Counted from the stretch's first letter, positions 1-8,821 are shown. The stretch is 38,706 bases of DNA from Nostoc sp. WHI (GCF_015714725.1 NZ_WBKM01000078.1:1-38706); one strand, 5' to 3'. Translations and numbers: made by a program. The notes: generated from the letters alone by a model not told the origin.

Positions 1-202
1 AATTCGGGCAGTCGTTTATTGAATTCGGGCAACCCCCAAGAATTTACATAAAGCCATTCAATATATTTATGAGAAAAAAATCAATTTATCCTGAATAATG
101 CGGGTGTCAATTAACCCTAATTCTGTCTATCGTAGTACTGTACAGTTCAGGCTAGAAGTCAGTTTTTATCCTGGTGTATTATTAATAATAGGAAAGTCAT
201 TT

Positions 203-556
203 ATGTCACGTCCAAAACGCGGGTCTAAAGTACTTGATAGAGCGCAGCGTCGGATTGCGGCTTTGAAATCGATTAATCCCACCTTAGACTTAGGCAATGG
301 GGTAACTATTAACTCCTTTGCAGCTGCCATCAAAACAACGCAAGACAAGTTAGAAGTATATAACTCCAGCCTCTCCACCGTGGATATGACTCAGGGAGCC
401 TTAGAATTTGCCGAAAAGTCGCTGATGGAACTAACAGAACATATGTTAGTCAGTGTAGCTGCAAAGTATGGCAAGAATAGCGATGAGTACAAAATGGCAG
501 GGGGAGTTCGTCGAAGCGATCGCAAGCGTCCGGTGCGAAAGCCTGCTGTTGCTTAA
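203..556 (+). CDS. conserved hypothetical protein, small and basic
   Basis: A 117-residue soluble protein that I do not recognise. The reading frame is open from 98, but I chose the ATG at 203 because AGGAAAG lies just upstream (about 190-196) and the extra 35 residues look like translated intergenic DNA. The N-terminus is basic (MSRPKRGSKVLDRAQRR), the middle has two likely amphipathic helices with few prolines, and the tail is again very basic (GGVRRSDRKRPVRKP). No signal peptide, membrane segment or cysteine is visible. The basic ends could suit nucleic-acid binding, but that is only inference. It stands alone on the + strand, followed by a foldback repeat at 658. Confidence 0.65.
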   Translation: MSRPKRGSKVLDRAQRRIAALKSINPTLDLGNGVTINSFAAAIKTTQDKLEVYNSSLSTVDMTQGALEFAEKSLMELTEHMLVSVAAKYGKNSDEYKMAGGVRRSDRKRPVRKPAVA

Positions 557-657
557 TAAATTTTGGTTTTACCCCACCCTAACCATTTTCTTGTTTCCCC
601 CCTTGATAAGCTACGGTGTACACACAAATCCTAAAAACCTAACTTGATAAGGCTTTC

Positions 658-767
658 CTCGTTCTTGGGCTGCCGCCTGGGAATGGATTCATTGAGTCTC
701 TGGCTCAATGTCTAACTGGAGGCAGCAGCCCCTAATTAGCCATTCCCATGCAGAGCATGGGAACGAG
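658..767. repeat. 110-bp foldback repeat, copy 1
   Basis: Starts CTCGTTC and ends GAACGAG. The outer arms, about 27 bp, are imperfect inverted repeats. Inside are a second pair (GGGCTGCCGCCT with AGGCAGCAGCCC) and a central ATTGAG...CTCAAT hairpin, so the single strand can fold into a multi-stem structure. It is 107/110 identical to the copy at 1270-1379. Non-coding and probably a MITE-like or RNA-structured cyanobacterial intergenic repeat. Confidence 0.8.
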
Positions 768-793
768 AGAACAATCTCTTATAGGAAAATGAT

Positions 794-1237
794 ATGACAA
801 ATAGCAAAAGTGAAAAAATGGGCAAAGTAACTACCACAATTACTATTACTAACCAAATTGACCAAACTCTCGCAGAAAGAGGATTTATTCCCACAGAACA
901 AATACGCTCAATTACTTTACATGATGTTTTAGTTGACACAGGTGCAACAAGGCTGTGCTTGCCTAAAAATATTATTCTTGATTTGGGATTGCCTCTGCAA
1001 GGAGAAGTAGATATAAAAATAGCTACAGGAGTGCAAAAAGCTCGGGTTTTTAAAATGTTGAATCTTTCAGTTGAGGGAAGAGAAGGGACATTCAATTGTA
1101 TTGAATTACCAGAAGGTTCAGATCCGTTATTGGGATTAATACCTTTAGAAGATTTAGGATTAGAACCCGATTTACAAAATCAGAAATTGCGAGTTTTGCC
1201 AGTGGAAGGAAAAGATACTTATTTAATGGTTTTGTAA
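794..1237 (+). CDS. single-domain clan AA (retropepsin-like) aspartic protease
   Basis: A 147-residue protein with the retropepsin-type active-site motif VLVDTGATRLCLP; the catalytic Asp is residue 48 in D48-T49-G50. The later LLGLIPLEDLGL matches the hydrophobic-hydrophobic-Gly motif that closes the aspartic protease fold. With one DTG per chain, proteins of this kind act as homodimers. No signal peptide or membrane segment is seen, so it is presumably cytoplasmic. The ATG at 794 follows ATAGGAAAA, a good ribosome site; ATG at codon 9 is an alternative. It is flanked by two copies of the same foldback repeat, and its last codons (ending LMVL) are duplicated at 1381. The substrate is unknown. 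Confidence 0.8.
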   Translation: MTNSKSEKMGKVTTTITITNQIDQTLAERGFIPTEQIRSITLHDVLVDTGATRLCLPKNIILDLGLPLQGEVDIKIATGVQKARVFKMLNLSVEGREGTFNCIELPEGSDPLLGLIPLEDLGLEPDLQNQKLRVLPVEGKDTYLMVL

Positions 1238-1425
1238 TGGAAATCGTACAAACTACCAGTAACGCCTTCCTCGTTCCTGGGCTGCCGCCTGGGAATGCAT
1301 TCATTGAGTCTCTGGCTCAATGTCTGACTGGAGGCAGCAGCCCCTAATTAGCCATTCCCATGCAGAGCATGGGAACGAGAAATGGTTTTGTAATGGAAAT
1401 TGTACAGAGTACCAGTAACGCCTTC
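1225..1425. repeat. 45-bp direct duplication bracketing the second foldback repeat
   Basis: Positions 1225-1269 and 1381-1425 are 42/45 identical and lie exactly 156 bp apart, with the 110-bp repeat between them. The left copy holds the last codons and stop of the protease gene; the right copy is non-coding. This is much longer than a usual target-site duplication, so a tandem duplication or recombination event is more likely than simple insertion. Confidence 0.75.
1270..1379. repeat. 110-bp foldback repeat, copy 2
   Basis: Same element as 658-767 with three substitutions, in the same orientation, with CTCGTTC/GAACGAG ends and the same nested stems. It starts 32 bp after the stop codon of the protease gene. 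The rest of the stretch from 1426 to 1558 holds only AT-rich sequence before the TPR gene. Confidence 0.8.
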
Positions 1426-1558
1426 TAGTTGCTTTGTTTGGTGATTTTAGCAATAGACATTATTATTTTTGTAATAATTATCCCAAATGGATTTTATAAC
1501 AGCCTCTTACTTAGCCAAGAAGTTATAATATCAATCAAATATTGGACTTTAGGCAATA

Positions 1559-2017
1559 ATGCCAAATACTAGCGTGGCAAGTTTACTAAAGCAAGGACAC
1601 AACCAACTTGATCAAGGAGAGTACCAAGCAGCTTTACAGATTTTTCAGCAAGCTGCTGTACTGGAACCGCAAAACCCCCAAATAAGTTATGGGTTGGGTC
1701 TAACTTGTTATCGTCTGGAACAATACCACGAGTCCATTGAATACCTAAACCAAGCTTTGAGAATTCAGCCAAACTACATTTTGGCGCTAGTAAGGCGAGG
1801 ATTGGCTTACCAAAAAATTGACCAAGGGCAGCAAGCACAAGCAGATTTTGAGCAAGCGATCGCACTTACCTCCCAAGATTCAGAAGACTGGCAAGGTAGA
1901 GGAATTGCATTAAATGAATTACAACGCCACGAAGAAGGTGTTGCATCTTACGACCAAGTACTGAAATTTAAACCAAACGATGATTTAGCTTGGAACTACT
2001 GGGGGTATGCACTGTGA
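1559..2017 (+). pseudogene. 5' fragment of a TPR-CHAT gene, interrupted by TGA and a frameshift
   Basis: A 152-residue reading frame made of about four TPR-like units (for example the KQGHNQLDQGEYQAALQIFQ region and HEEGVASYDQVLKFKPNDDLAW). It ends at TGA (2015-2017) in mid-repeat. Just after the stop, the same frame continues NLGRYE, the consensus start of the next TPR unit, so the stop looks like a point change in a normal repeat. About 20 bp later the homology jumps to the +1 frame, in which the main 1025-residue frame continues. I read this as the N-terminus of the downstream TPR-CHAT gene, separated by one nonsense change and one frameshifting deletion. ATG at 1559 is preceded by a weak AGG. 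It could still make a short TPR protein. Confidence 0.7.
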
Positions 2018-5000
2018 AATTTGGGACGCTACGAAATTGGGCTTGGAAGATCCGGGCGATTGTGCTGGAGTCTTTGAAACGCTACGAAGAAGCTGTTGCA
2101 TCTTACGACAAAGCCATTGAATTTAAACCAGACAACAATTCGGCTTGGTACAACCGGGGGAATGCACTGGTGTATTTAGAACGCTACGAAGAAGCTGTTG
2201 CATCTTACGACAAAGCCATTGAATTTAAACCAGACAACAATTCGGCTTGGTACAACCGGGGGATTGTGCTGGTGTATTTAGAACGCTACGAAGAAGCGAT
2301 TGCATCTTACGACAAAGCCATTGAATTTAAACCAGACAAGGATTTGGCTTGGTACAACCGGGGGATTGTGCTCTCGGATTTGGGACGCTACGAAGAAGCG
2401 ATTGCATCTTACGACAAAGCTATTGAATTTAAACCAGACTACGATTCGGCTTGGTATCTCCGGGGGACTGTGCTGGTGTATTTAGAACGCTACAAAGAAG
2501 CTGTTGCATCTTTCGACAAAACTATTGAATTTAAACCAGACTACGATTCGGCTTGGTACAACCGGGGGATTGTGCTGGTGTGTTTAGAACGCTACGAAGA
2601 AGCGATTGCATCTTTCGACAAAGCTATTGAATTTAAACCAGACTACGATTCGGCTTGGTATCTCCGGGGGACTGTGCTGGTGTATTTAGAACGCTACAAA
2701 GAAGCTGTTGCATCTTTCGACAAAACTATTGAATTTAAACCAGACTACGATTCGGCTTGGTATCTCCGGGGGATTGTGCTGGGGTCTTTAGAACGCTACA
2801 AAGAAGCTGTTGCATCTTTCGACAAAACTATTGAATTTAAACCAGACAACGATTCGGCTTGGTACAACCAGGGGATTGCGCTCTCGGATTTGGGACGCTA
2901 TGAAGAAGCTGTTGCATCTTTTGACCAAGCCATTAAATTTAAACCAGACAACGATTCGGCTTGGTATCTCCGGGGGCTTGCGCTCTCGGATTTAGAACGC
3001 TATGAAGAAGCTGTTGCATCTTTCGACCAAGCCATTAAATTTAAACCAGACAACGATTCGGCTTGGTACAACCGGGGGCTTGCGCTCTCGGATTTAGAAC
3101 GCTACGAAGAAGCTGTTGCATCTTTCGACCAAGCCATTGAATTTAAACCAGATAAGCATGAAGCTTTGGTTAACAAAGGAAATGTACTCGTTAAGTTAAA
3201 GCGAGATACAGAAGCCATTGAATTTTATAATCTCGCTCTTAACTGTATAGATCCTCAGTGGTGGAAAGCTTGGAATAAGAATCAGAGTTTAGCAAACATA
3301 TCTCCTCTAAGTGAGGAAGCTGCTGTAAAAACTTCGGTAGAGATACTAGCACCTAACGAGCAACAAACTAGCATCACATTGCATCTTGAAAAAGGGAAAC
3401 AGTTTCAATATTACATGATGCAACAACCAAGTTTTTTCTCAGATTTATCTAAAGCAAAAAAAAGCTATGAAGAAGCCCTTGAGTTCCTGACGTTTGATAA
3501 GTATCCAGAGGAAAACTTGCAATTCTTACAAGAATTGCTGAAAGTATATTCATCGGATAACCCTGAAGAATTCCAGAAAAATTTGGAGAAAGGGACTCAG
3601 CAGTTAGAAGAATTATTGAACAGAGAACCCAAATCAGAGCAAGAGAAAATAACCCTAGACAGCAAATTAGCGGCTTTTAATCAAATGCGGGTAGATATCC
3701 TTGCACAGTCAAAAGCTCCAGAGAAACACATAGAAGCTTTAGAAACAGCAGAGGTACGCAAGAATACTTGCCTTGCTTGGCTGAGGGAAGGTTCAATTTA
3801 TCAACCGCCTACTGGGTTTAACTTTAAACAGACGGAAAAACTACTTAATCCCAAAACTGCGGCAATTTACTGGCATCTCAGCCCTATTGCTATCACTACT
3901 TTCATTATCAAACATAATGAACCCCTAAAAATCCTGTTACCACAATTACCAAGCGAATCACAAAAGGGAGGCTATAGCCCTTATTTTTATCAGCTTCAGC
4001 GTTTTGAAAGCTGGATGCAGCGATGGAAAAAGTCTTATCAGGATTACTGTAAACCTTACACAGATAAAGAAACGACTCCTTGGCGGGAAAATATGAAATC
4101 TATGTTGGAAACTCTTGGTGAAATTCTAGAAATTAAGCGCATTGTTCAAGAGAATCTCCAAGATGTTGATAACTTGATACTCATTCCCCACCGGGAATTA
4201 CACCTATTACCCCTAGATTACCTATTTAAGGATAGAGATTTTATCATTACTTACTTACCAAGTTTTCAGATTGGCTTGCAGTTGTTGGAATCGACATCAA
4301 ACAGCGAAAATACTGATAGCCAAAAACTTATGAATATAGAAATGCCTTCAAAGAACTTGGTATTTACACAAATTCAATCTGATGCTCTTTACCACCTATA
4401 TCCAAAGTATGGTAAATTGCCAGAGCCGCCTATAACAAAAACTAACTTGCTCGAAGCTTTAAAAGAGTATGAAGGTTACTTTCACTTTACAGGACATGGC
4501 TATCACATTTTAGAAAACCCGATAGAATCAGCTTTGGAGCTAGCAGACACAGAAAAATTAACTTTGGGTGACATTTTTGATTGTCCAGAATTAGACTTAC
4601 GAAAGTATCAACTAATTTGTCTTTCTGCTTGCGAAACTGGGATCACTAGCCAGGAATTCAGCAAAGAGAGGATAATCGATGAATATGTTGGTTTAGTAAG
4701 TGGGTTTCTTGCCAAGGGAGCAAACTACGTTGTTAGTACCCTGTGGAAAGTGGATGAACGTTCCACTGTTTTACTCATAATTAGATTTTACCAGTTACTC
4801 AAGAAGCAAAAACAAACCCCTACTATAGCACTGGGACAAGCAAAAGATTGGCTACGTAAGTTAACCTATAAAGATTTAGCTAAGTGGTATAGAGACTTAG
4901 CCAAGGAATTGAATAAACTCCAATCGAGAGACTATCTGGAAACAGAAGCGAAAATGATTGAAAAAGACATAAAAAATTTGAATAAGGAATCTACCGAACT

Positions 5001-5067
5001 TCCTTATGCTCATCCTTATTATTCGGCTGGCTTTATTTTAACTGGTAAACCAAGTACAACAGGGTAA
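1990..5067 (+). CDS. TPR-CHAT caspase-like protease
   Basis: A 1025-residue frame. Residues about 28-420 are TPR units of 34 residues, eleven of them near-identical (RYEEAVASYDKAIEFKPDN type). A helical linker spans about 420-690. The C-terminal third is a CHAT domain, a caspase/separase-like cysteine peptidase: the catalytic His is in HFTGHG (His836) and the Cys in ICLSACETG (Cys881), 45 residues apart. The final segment has HPYYSAGFILTGK, usual at CHAT C-termini. No signal peptide is seen, so it is cytoplasmic. The listed start is TTG at 1990; GTG at 2014 is an alternative, and the true ancestral start is probably 1559 (see the broken 5' fragment). The two genes downstream complete a likely CATRA-type cassette in which CHAT would be the protease effector and the TPR array the sensor or partner-binding part (inference). 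Confidence 0.85.
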   Translation: MELLGVCTVKFGTLRNWAWKIRAIVLESLKRYEEAVASYDKAIEFKPDNNSAWYNRGNALVYLERYEEAVASYDKAIEFKPDNNSAWYNRGIVLVYLERYEEAIASYDKAIEFKPDKDLAWYNRGIVLSDLGRYEEAIASYDKAIEFKPDYDSAWYLRGTVLVYLERYKEAVASFDKTIEFKPDYDSAWYNRGIVLVCLERYEEAIASFDKAIEFKPDYDSAWYLRGTVLVYLERYKEAVASFDKTIEFKPDYDSAWYLRGIVLGSLERYKEAVASFDKTIEFKPDNDSAWYNQGIALSDLGRYEEAVASFDQAIKFKPDNDSAWYLRGLALSDLERYEEAVASFDQAIKFKPDNDSAWYNRGLALSDLERYEEAVASFDQAIEFKPDKHEALVNKGNVLVKLKRDTEAIEFYNLALNCIDPQWWKAWNKNQSLANISPLSEEAAVKTSVEILAPNEQQTSITLHLEKGKQFQYYMMQQPSFFSDLSKAKKSYEEALEFLTFDKYPEENLQFLQELLKVYSSDNPEEFQKNLEKGTQQLEELLNREPKSEQEKITLDSKLAAFNQMRVDILAQSKAPEKHIEALETAEVRKNTCLAWLREGSIYQPPTGFNFKQTEKLLNPKTAAIYWHLSPIAITTFIIKHNEPLKILLPQLPSESQKGGYSPYFYQLQRFESWMQRWKKSYQDYCKPYTDKETTPWRENMKSMLETLGEILEIKRIVQENLQDVDNLILIPHRELHLLPLDYLFKDRDFIITYLPSFQIGLQLLESTSNSENTDSQKLMNIEMPSKNLVFTQIQSDALYHLYPKYGKLPEPPITKTNLLEALKEYEGYFHFTGHGYHILENPIESALELADTEKLTLGDIFDCPELDLRKYQLICLSACETGITSQEFSKERIIDEYVGLVSGFLAKGANYVVSTLWKVDERSTVLLIIRFYQLLKKQKQTPTIALGQAKDWLRKLTYKDLAKWYRDLAKELNKLQSRDYLETEAKMIEKDIKNLNKESTELPYAHPYYSAGFILTGKPSTTG
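2080..3156 (+). repeat. eleven 102-bp tandem repeats encoding TPR units
   Basis: The CGCTACGAAGAAGC-like unit start recurs exactly every 102 bp (2080, 2182 and so on to 3100). Units differ by a few bases. The fifth and seventh are essentially identical over about 100 bp while the sixth between them differs, which points to a two-unit (204-bp) duplication or gene conversion. The last unit diverges after about 3156. Confidence 0.9.
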
Positions 5068-5149
5068 AAGGAGCCAGTTTGTTGGAAAGCCAGCGCTTTT
5101 TACCTATTTTAGATGTTAGCTTTATTTCCTTTACCCCCTATTCCATCCT

Positions 5150-5536
5150 ATGCTTGACCCACTACAAACAGTTACCCTCCGCGCCTTTTTAACAGCTTTG
5201 GTAGAATTAGATTCTCCTTTACCAACAGCTTTACAGCACGAAATCAACAAAGTTGGTGAAATGCTTGCAAACGCACAAAAGGATGATGCTCTTGACCGCT
5301 TGATAGAATTGGCAGAAAACGACTGTCTTAATGAGTCTTACTGGAATGCGCGAATGAATATTCAGACGCAATATAAAAGTCAAGAACTTGACAAATACGA
5401 TAAACCCGGTGAGCAGAATCAACCTACAAAACCCGTAGAACATATTGAAAATATTGCGCTCCCCATTCTTCAAGCTGCTGATTCCAGCGCTGAAGCTAAG
5501 AAGCACAAGTCAGAAATTATCCCAAAAGATTCTTAA
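5150..5536 (+). CDS. small helical protein of the CHAT cassette (CATASP-like)
   Basis: A 128-residue protein beginning MLDPLQTVTLRAFLTALVEL. Residues 1-75 look entirely helical, with a conserved-looking DSPLPTALQHEINKVGEML stretch; the rest is polar, rich in Lys, Glu and Pro, and probably disordered. No catalytic motif, signal peptide or membrane segment is seen. It begins 82 bp after the TPR-CHAT gene, and its stop codon TAA overlaps the next gene's ATG (TAATG), so the two are very probably translationally coupled. In size, helix content and position it fits the 'CATRA-associated small protein' of CHAT/TPR conflict systems. That match is from memory of the family, not a search. Its role may be adaptor or regulator (inference). 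Confidence 0.65.
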   Translation: MLDPLQTVTLRAFLTALVELDSPLPTALQHEINKVGEMLANAQKDDALDRLIELAENDCLNESYWNARMNIQTQYKSQELDKYDKPGEQNQPTKPVEHIENIALPILQAADSSAEAKKHKSEIIPKDS

Positions 5537-6807
5537 TGTGTAAAATAGAGTATCCCACCCTAAACTTATTCATTTATAATCTTGCAGATGATTCGAGCAA
5601 TGAGCAAGATTATTGGTTAAAACTGCCAGAACAACTTAAACAAAAGGGATTCTCAACTAAACCCAACGACGAAGATCCACAACGCCTTGATTTCTGGGAC
5701 ACAATTTCAGCTGCTGTTGATGGTTCTTACAGTCAAGCGAATTTTGATGATACTAACTGCCTACGCTATAGCTGCTCTGTCGATCAGCCAGTTGAATTAT
5801 CTAATATTGAGCATACGTTAACTCAAATCAAAGATTTAGCTCTTTTACCAAAAATTGGAGATTTAGCCCCTGGAAGACTTTCAGAAAATGGCTATTTAGG
5901 ACAAACTTGGATGATATCAGGCTGGACAATCACAGCTAATAACCCAATTCCTGAAGCAAACGCTCATCAAGCTTACAAAGCCTTAATTCCACAAGGACAC
6001 CAACATCAAAATTTAGGAGAATTTTTAGGCGCTACAGTCTATGAAATGTGGCGTGGTGAAGGGCGTTGGGACAAAATTGAAAAAGACAGTCATGTAATAG
6101 TTGTTTTTTATCCTGATGAACTTACATTTAAAAATGCTAGTAATTATTACAACACATGGAGATACTTGTTTTATTGTAGACATAAAATCCTTTGGGCTTA
6201 TGAACAGGGACGGGAACTAAAATTAAGGCTGTTGGAGAAATATAAGCATGGTTTAATAGACCAGAAGAGTTTAGAAAGTTTATCAAACAAAGGATTGCAA
6301 GAGCTAAAAAGCGAATTGCAAAAAAATATTAATACTATATTTTATTACGTCCAAGATATAAACCTCCTGCAAACTCAACAGCATACAGTTGAAGTTAATG
6401 AGCGTAACTACGAAAAATACTTTAAAGAAATTTTTACAAACGATAAATTTTTAGAAGAATTCAGCAAGATAGTCAAAGAGAAATATCAGGTACAATTAGA
6501 AAAAGACTATCTCGGTCTAAATCCAGGATTAGCAATATTAGAAAACTTGACCGCTACAATTCGCGGGATGGTGGAGATAAAGCAAGCAGAGCGCGATCAA
6601 AACCTCAACACTAATATTGCTATTGTAGGTATTGGACTAGCAACAAGCCAGATTGCATCCTCTGTCATTATCGCTCAACAAACCCCACCTAAAGATATTC
6701 CTTTCTACCAAACACAAGCTTTTTGGTACAGTATTGGCACTGGTGCGATCGCCAGCCTTGTTTTCTGGATTATTCTAACTAAAATCCTACCCCGGCTTCG
6801 TCGTTAA
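5536..6807 (+). CDS. CATRA-like protein with coiled coil and two C-terminal membrane helices
   Basis: A 423-residue protein. Residues 1-170 form a mixed alpha/beta domain (NLFIYNL..., LGQTWMISGWTI) of the type called CATRA-N. Residues about 170-365 are helical and Lys/Glu-rich (for example KLRLLEKYKHGLIDQKSLES), probably coiled coil. Two hydrophobic segments follow at about 369-388 (AIVGIGLATSQIASSVIIAQ) and 398-417 (WYSIGTGAIASLVFWIILTK), then a basic tail. The layout of long helices leading into two closely spaced C-terminal membrane helices recalls CorA-like channels, which would suit a membrane-permeabilising or anchoring role, but that is inference. The ATG overlaps the upstream stop (TAATG). 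It is the last gene of the cassette; the next gene is on the other strand. Confidence 0.65.
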   Translation: MCKIEYPTLNLFIYNLADDSSNEQDYWLKLPEQLKQKGFSTKPNDEDPQRLDFWDTISAAVDGSYSQANFDDTNCLRYSCSVDQPVELSNIEHTLTQIKDLALLPKIGDLAPGRLSENGYLGQTWMISGWTITANNPIPEANAHQAYKALIPQGHQHQNLGEFLGATVYEMWRGEGRWDKIEKDSHVIVVFYPDELTFKNASNYYNTWRYLFYCRHKILWAYEQGRELKLRLLEKYKHGLIDQKSLESLSNKGLQELKSELQKNINTIFYYVQDINLLQTQQHTVEVNERNYEKYFKEIFTNDKFLEEFSKIVKEKYQVQLEKDYLGLNPGLAILENLTATIRGMVEIKQAERDQNLNTNIAIVGIGLATSQIASSVIIAQQTPPKDIPFYQTQAFWYSIGTGAIASLVFWIILTKILPRLRR

Positions 6808-6867
6808 ATTCAGCCGCGTCACAAATAATTCTCCATCAATAATTTTATAACGTTCAGTTCAGAAATA

Positions 6868-8730
6868 CTAATTAGACTCACGTTGCTTGATCAATTTTTT
6901 TTCCTCTCCTTGTTCTGCTTCTACAGGTAAGAATCCACCTGCTTGCATTTTCCATAACCTGTAGTAAGCACCACGGCGTGCCAGCAGTTTGGTATGAGTG
7001 CCATCTTCGACAATGCGACCTTTGTCAAATACCAAAATGCGGTCTAGATGTGCGATCGTAGATAATCGATGAGCTACTACGATGACCGTTTTCCCATCCA
7101 TCACTGAATCTAAAGTATCTTGGATCGCTTTTTCGGTGATGGAATCGAGGCTAGAAGTGGCTTCATCCAAAATTAGGATCGGTGCATCTTTGAGAATCAC
7201 CCGTGCGATCGCAATTCGCTGTCTTTGTCCCCCAGAAAGTTTGACACCGCGTTCACCTACCAAAGAATCATAACCTTCTTTAATCTGCGCGATAAAATCG
7301 TGAGCATAGGCCTGGCGTGCCGCCTCGACCACTTCCTCGTCGGTGGCATCTATTCGTCCATAACGAATATTTTCTATCAATGTCCGATGGAACAGAGACG
7401 GATCTTGAGGAATTAAGCTGATTTGGGAGTGTAGGGCATCTTGCGTCATATCTTGAATATCTACCCCATCAATCAAAATCTGTCCCGATTGCGGATCGAA
7501 CAGACGCAAAATTAAATTGACGAAGCTGGATTTTCCAGAACCAGAGAAGCCAACCAGTCCGACACGCTGGCCTGGTTGAATGGTGATAGAAAGATTATCG
7601 AAAACTTTCTTCCCAAGGGAGTAGCTAAAATTCACTTGGCGAAACTCAATTTGTCCTTGGGTGATTGAATGAGCGATCGCATTATCCCGATCAATGATCT
7701 CGTGGGGTTGAATGATAGTCGAGATACCATTGGTAATATTGCCGATATGTTCAAAAAATTCTAGAAGGCGTCGGCTCAAATTGCGGGCTTCACTGATGAT
7801 CAACAGCGATAGGCTAGTTGCCACAACAAAGTCAGCAGTGGCAATTAGTCCTTGACTCCAAAGGGAAAGCGAGTAATAGAGAGTGCCGATTTTCAAAACG
7901 GCTGCTGAGATAAACTGAAACCAGCGAATTCGCTCCGAGTACCAGTTGGACTCTCTTACCTTTTTGAGTTCGCCCCTTAATTGGTCATTCAAATAGCCTC
8001 GTTCAAAACCCAATCGAGCAAACAGTCGGCTACTACTGAGATTTGTTACTGCGTCTACGATGATACCAGTTGTCTCACTTCTTGCTGCTGCTGCCTTCCG
8101 GGAATAAATTCGGCAGCGAGTTGCCAGCCAGAAAGAAATACTGATGAAAAGAACTGCCCACACACCCACAAATGCAGCCAGGGGAGGATAGACGCGATAC
8201 AGTAAAATCGTGGAGACAATATAGACAATGATTACTGGCATAAATTCAGTAATCAGCATTTGCATTGTTTGGGTAACACCCAAAGAAGTTTCGCCGATGC
8301 GATGTGCTAATGACCCAGCAAAACTGCTGCTCAGGTAGCGATGGGAATGATGCTGTAAGTAGGCATATAGAGAGCGGACGATGTGCTGTCGGTGGATTGG
8401 ATGAAGGATTGTCTGCAAGAGTCCAGCCGATCGCCCGAATACCACTTCACCCAAACTCAAGGCGGTGAACAACATCAGGGGTTGGCTCACGGTATCAAAA
8501 ATCTGCTTACTGTCACCTGGCGATCGCGTCACGCTCCGAATGATCTCACCAATGGCATAGGGTAACATGATGCCGCAGGTTGCGTGTATTACCTCCAGAA
8601 TCACCATTGCCACGTACCACCACCGGAAATGACTGACAAAATGACAAATGAACCTGAAGGTCGTATCAGGCAAGTTGGGCGCATCGGCAGCACGTTGAAA
8701 GTATTGGGATTTTCTGGATTTTTTCGTCAT
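6868..8730 (-). CDS. ABC exporter half-transporter (fused permease and ATPase)
   Basis: A 620-residue protein of the MsbA/MdlB type: an N-terminal type I ABC exporter membrane domain (about 25-330, with several hydrophobic segments) fused to an ATPase. The ATPase shows Walker A GFSGSGKSS (about 394-402), signature [13 protein letters not shown] (about 496), Walker B ILILDEATSSLD (about 513-524) and the switch His in VVAHRLS (about 550). It should dimerise in the inner membrane and export a lipid, peptide or drug; the substrate cannot be read from the sequence. It lies 91 bp downstream of the SsuA-like gene on the same strand, with an STRR in the gap, and could be read through from it. The C-terminus is Glu/Lys-rich. 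Confidence 0.92.
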   Translation of the reverse strand: MTKKSRKSQYFQRAADAPNLPDTTFRFICHFVSHFRWWYVAMVILEVIHATCGIMLPYAIGEIIRSVTRSPGDSKQIFDTVSQPLMLFTALSLGEVVFGRSAGLLQTILHPIHRQHIVRSLYAYLQHHSHRYLSSSFAGSLAHRIGETSLGVTQTMQMLITEFMPVIIVYIVSTILLYRVYPPLAAFVGVWAVLFISISFWLATRCRIYSRKAAAARSETTGIIVDAVTNLSSSRLFARLGFERGYLNDQLRGELKKVRESNWYSERIRWFQFISAAVLKIGTLYYSLSLWSQGLIATADFVVATSLSLLIISEARNLSRRLLEFFEHIGNITNGISTIIQPHEIIDRDNAIAHSITQGQIEFRQVNFSYSLGKKVFDNLSITIQPGQRVGLVGFSGSGKSSFVNLILRLFDPQSGQILIDGVDIQDMTQDALHSQISLIPQDPSLFHRTLIENIRYGRIDATDEEVVEAARQAYAHDFIAQIKEGYDSLVGERGVKLSGGQRQRIAIARVILKDAPILILDEATSSLDSITEKAIQDTLDSVMDGKTVIVVAHRLSTIAHLDRILVFDKGRIVEDGTHTKLLARRGAYYRLWKMQAGGFLPVEAEQGEEKKLIKQRESN

Positions 8731-8766
8731 GAAAGTCGCTCTTGAAGCATCATATTATACCAATTG

Positions 8767-8794
8767 GTAATTCGTAATTCGTAATTCGTAATTA
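8767..8794. repeat. STRR: four 7-bp GTAATTC repeats
   Basis: Three exact GTAATTC units and a fourth ending in A, just upstream of the ABC exporter gene. Heptamer STRRs are a known feature of heterocyst-forming cyanobacteria. Confidence 0.85.
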
Positions 8795-8821
8795 AGAAGC
8801 TTTCGTTTGCTTAATGAACTA

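Noticed and set aside
98..202. Longer start for the first hypothetical gene
   Set aside because: The ATG at 203 has a good ribosome site and the protein pattern begins there; the upstream codons look like translated intergenic sequence.
2015..2017. TGA read through as selenocysteine or programmed recoding
   Set aside because: A second, independent frame change follows within about 25 bp, and the TGA lies at a Ser position of the TPR unit. Decay or an error is simpler.
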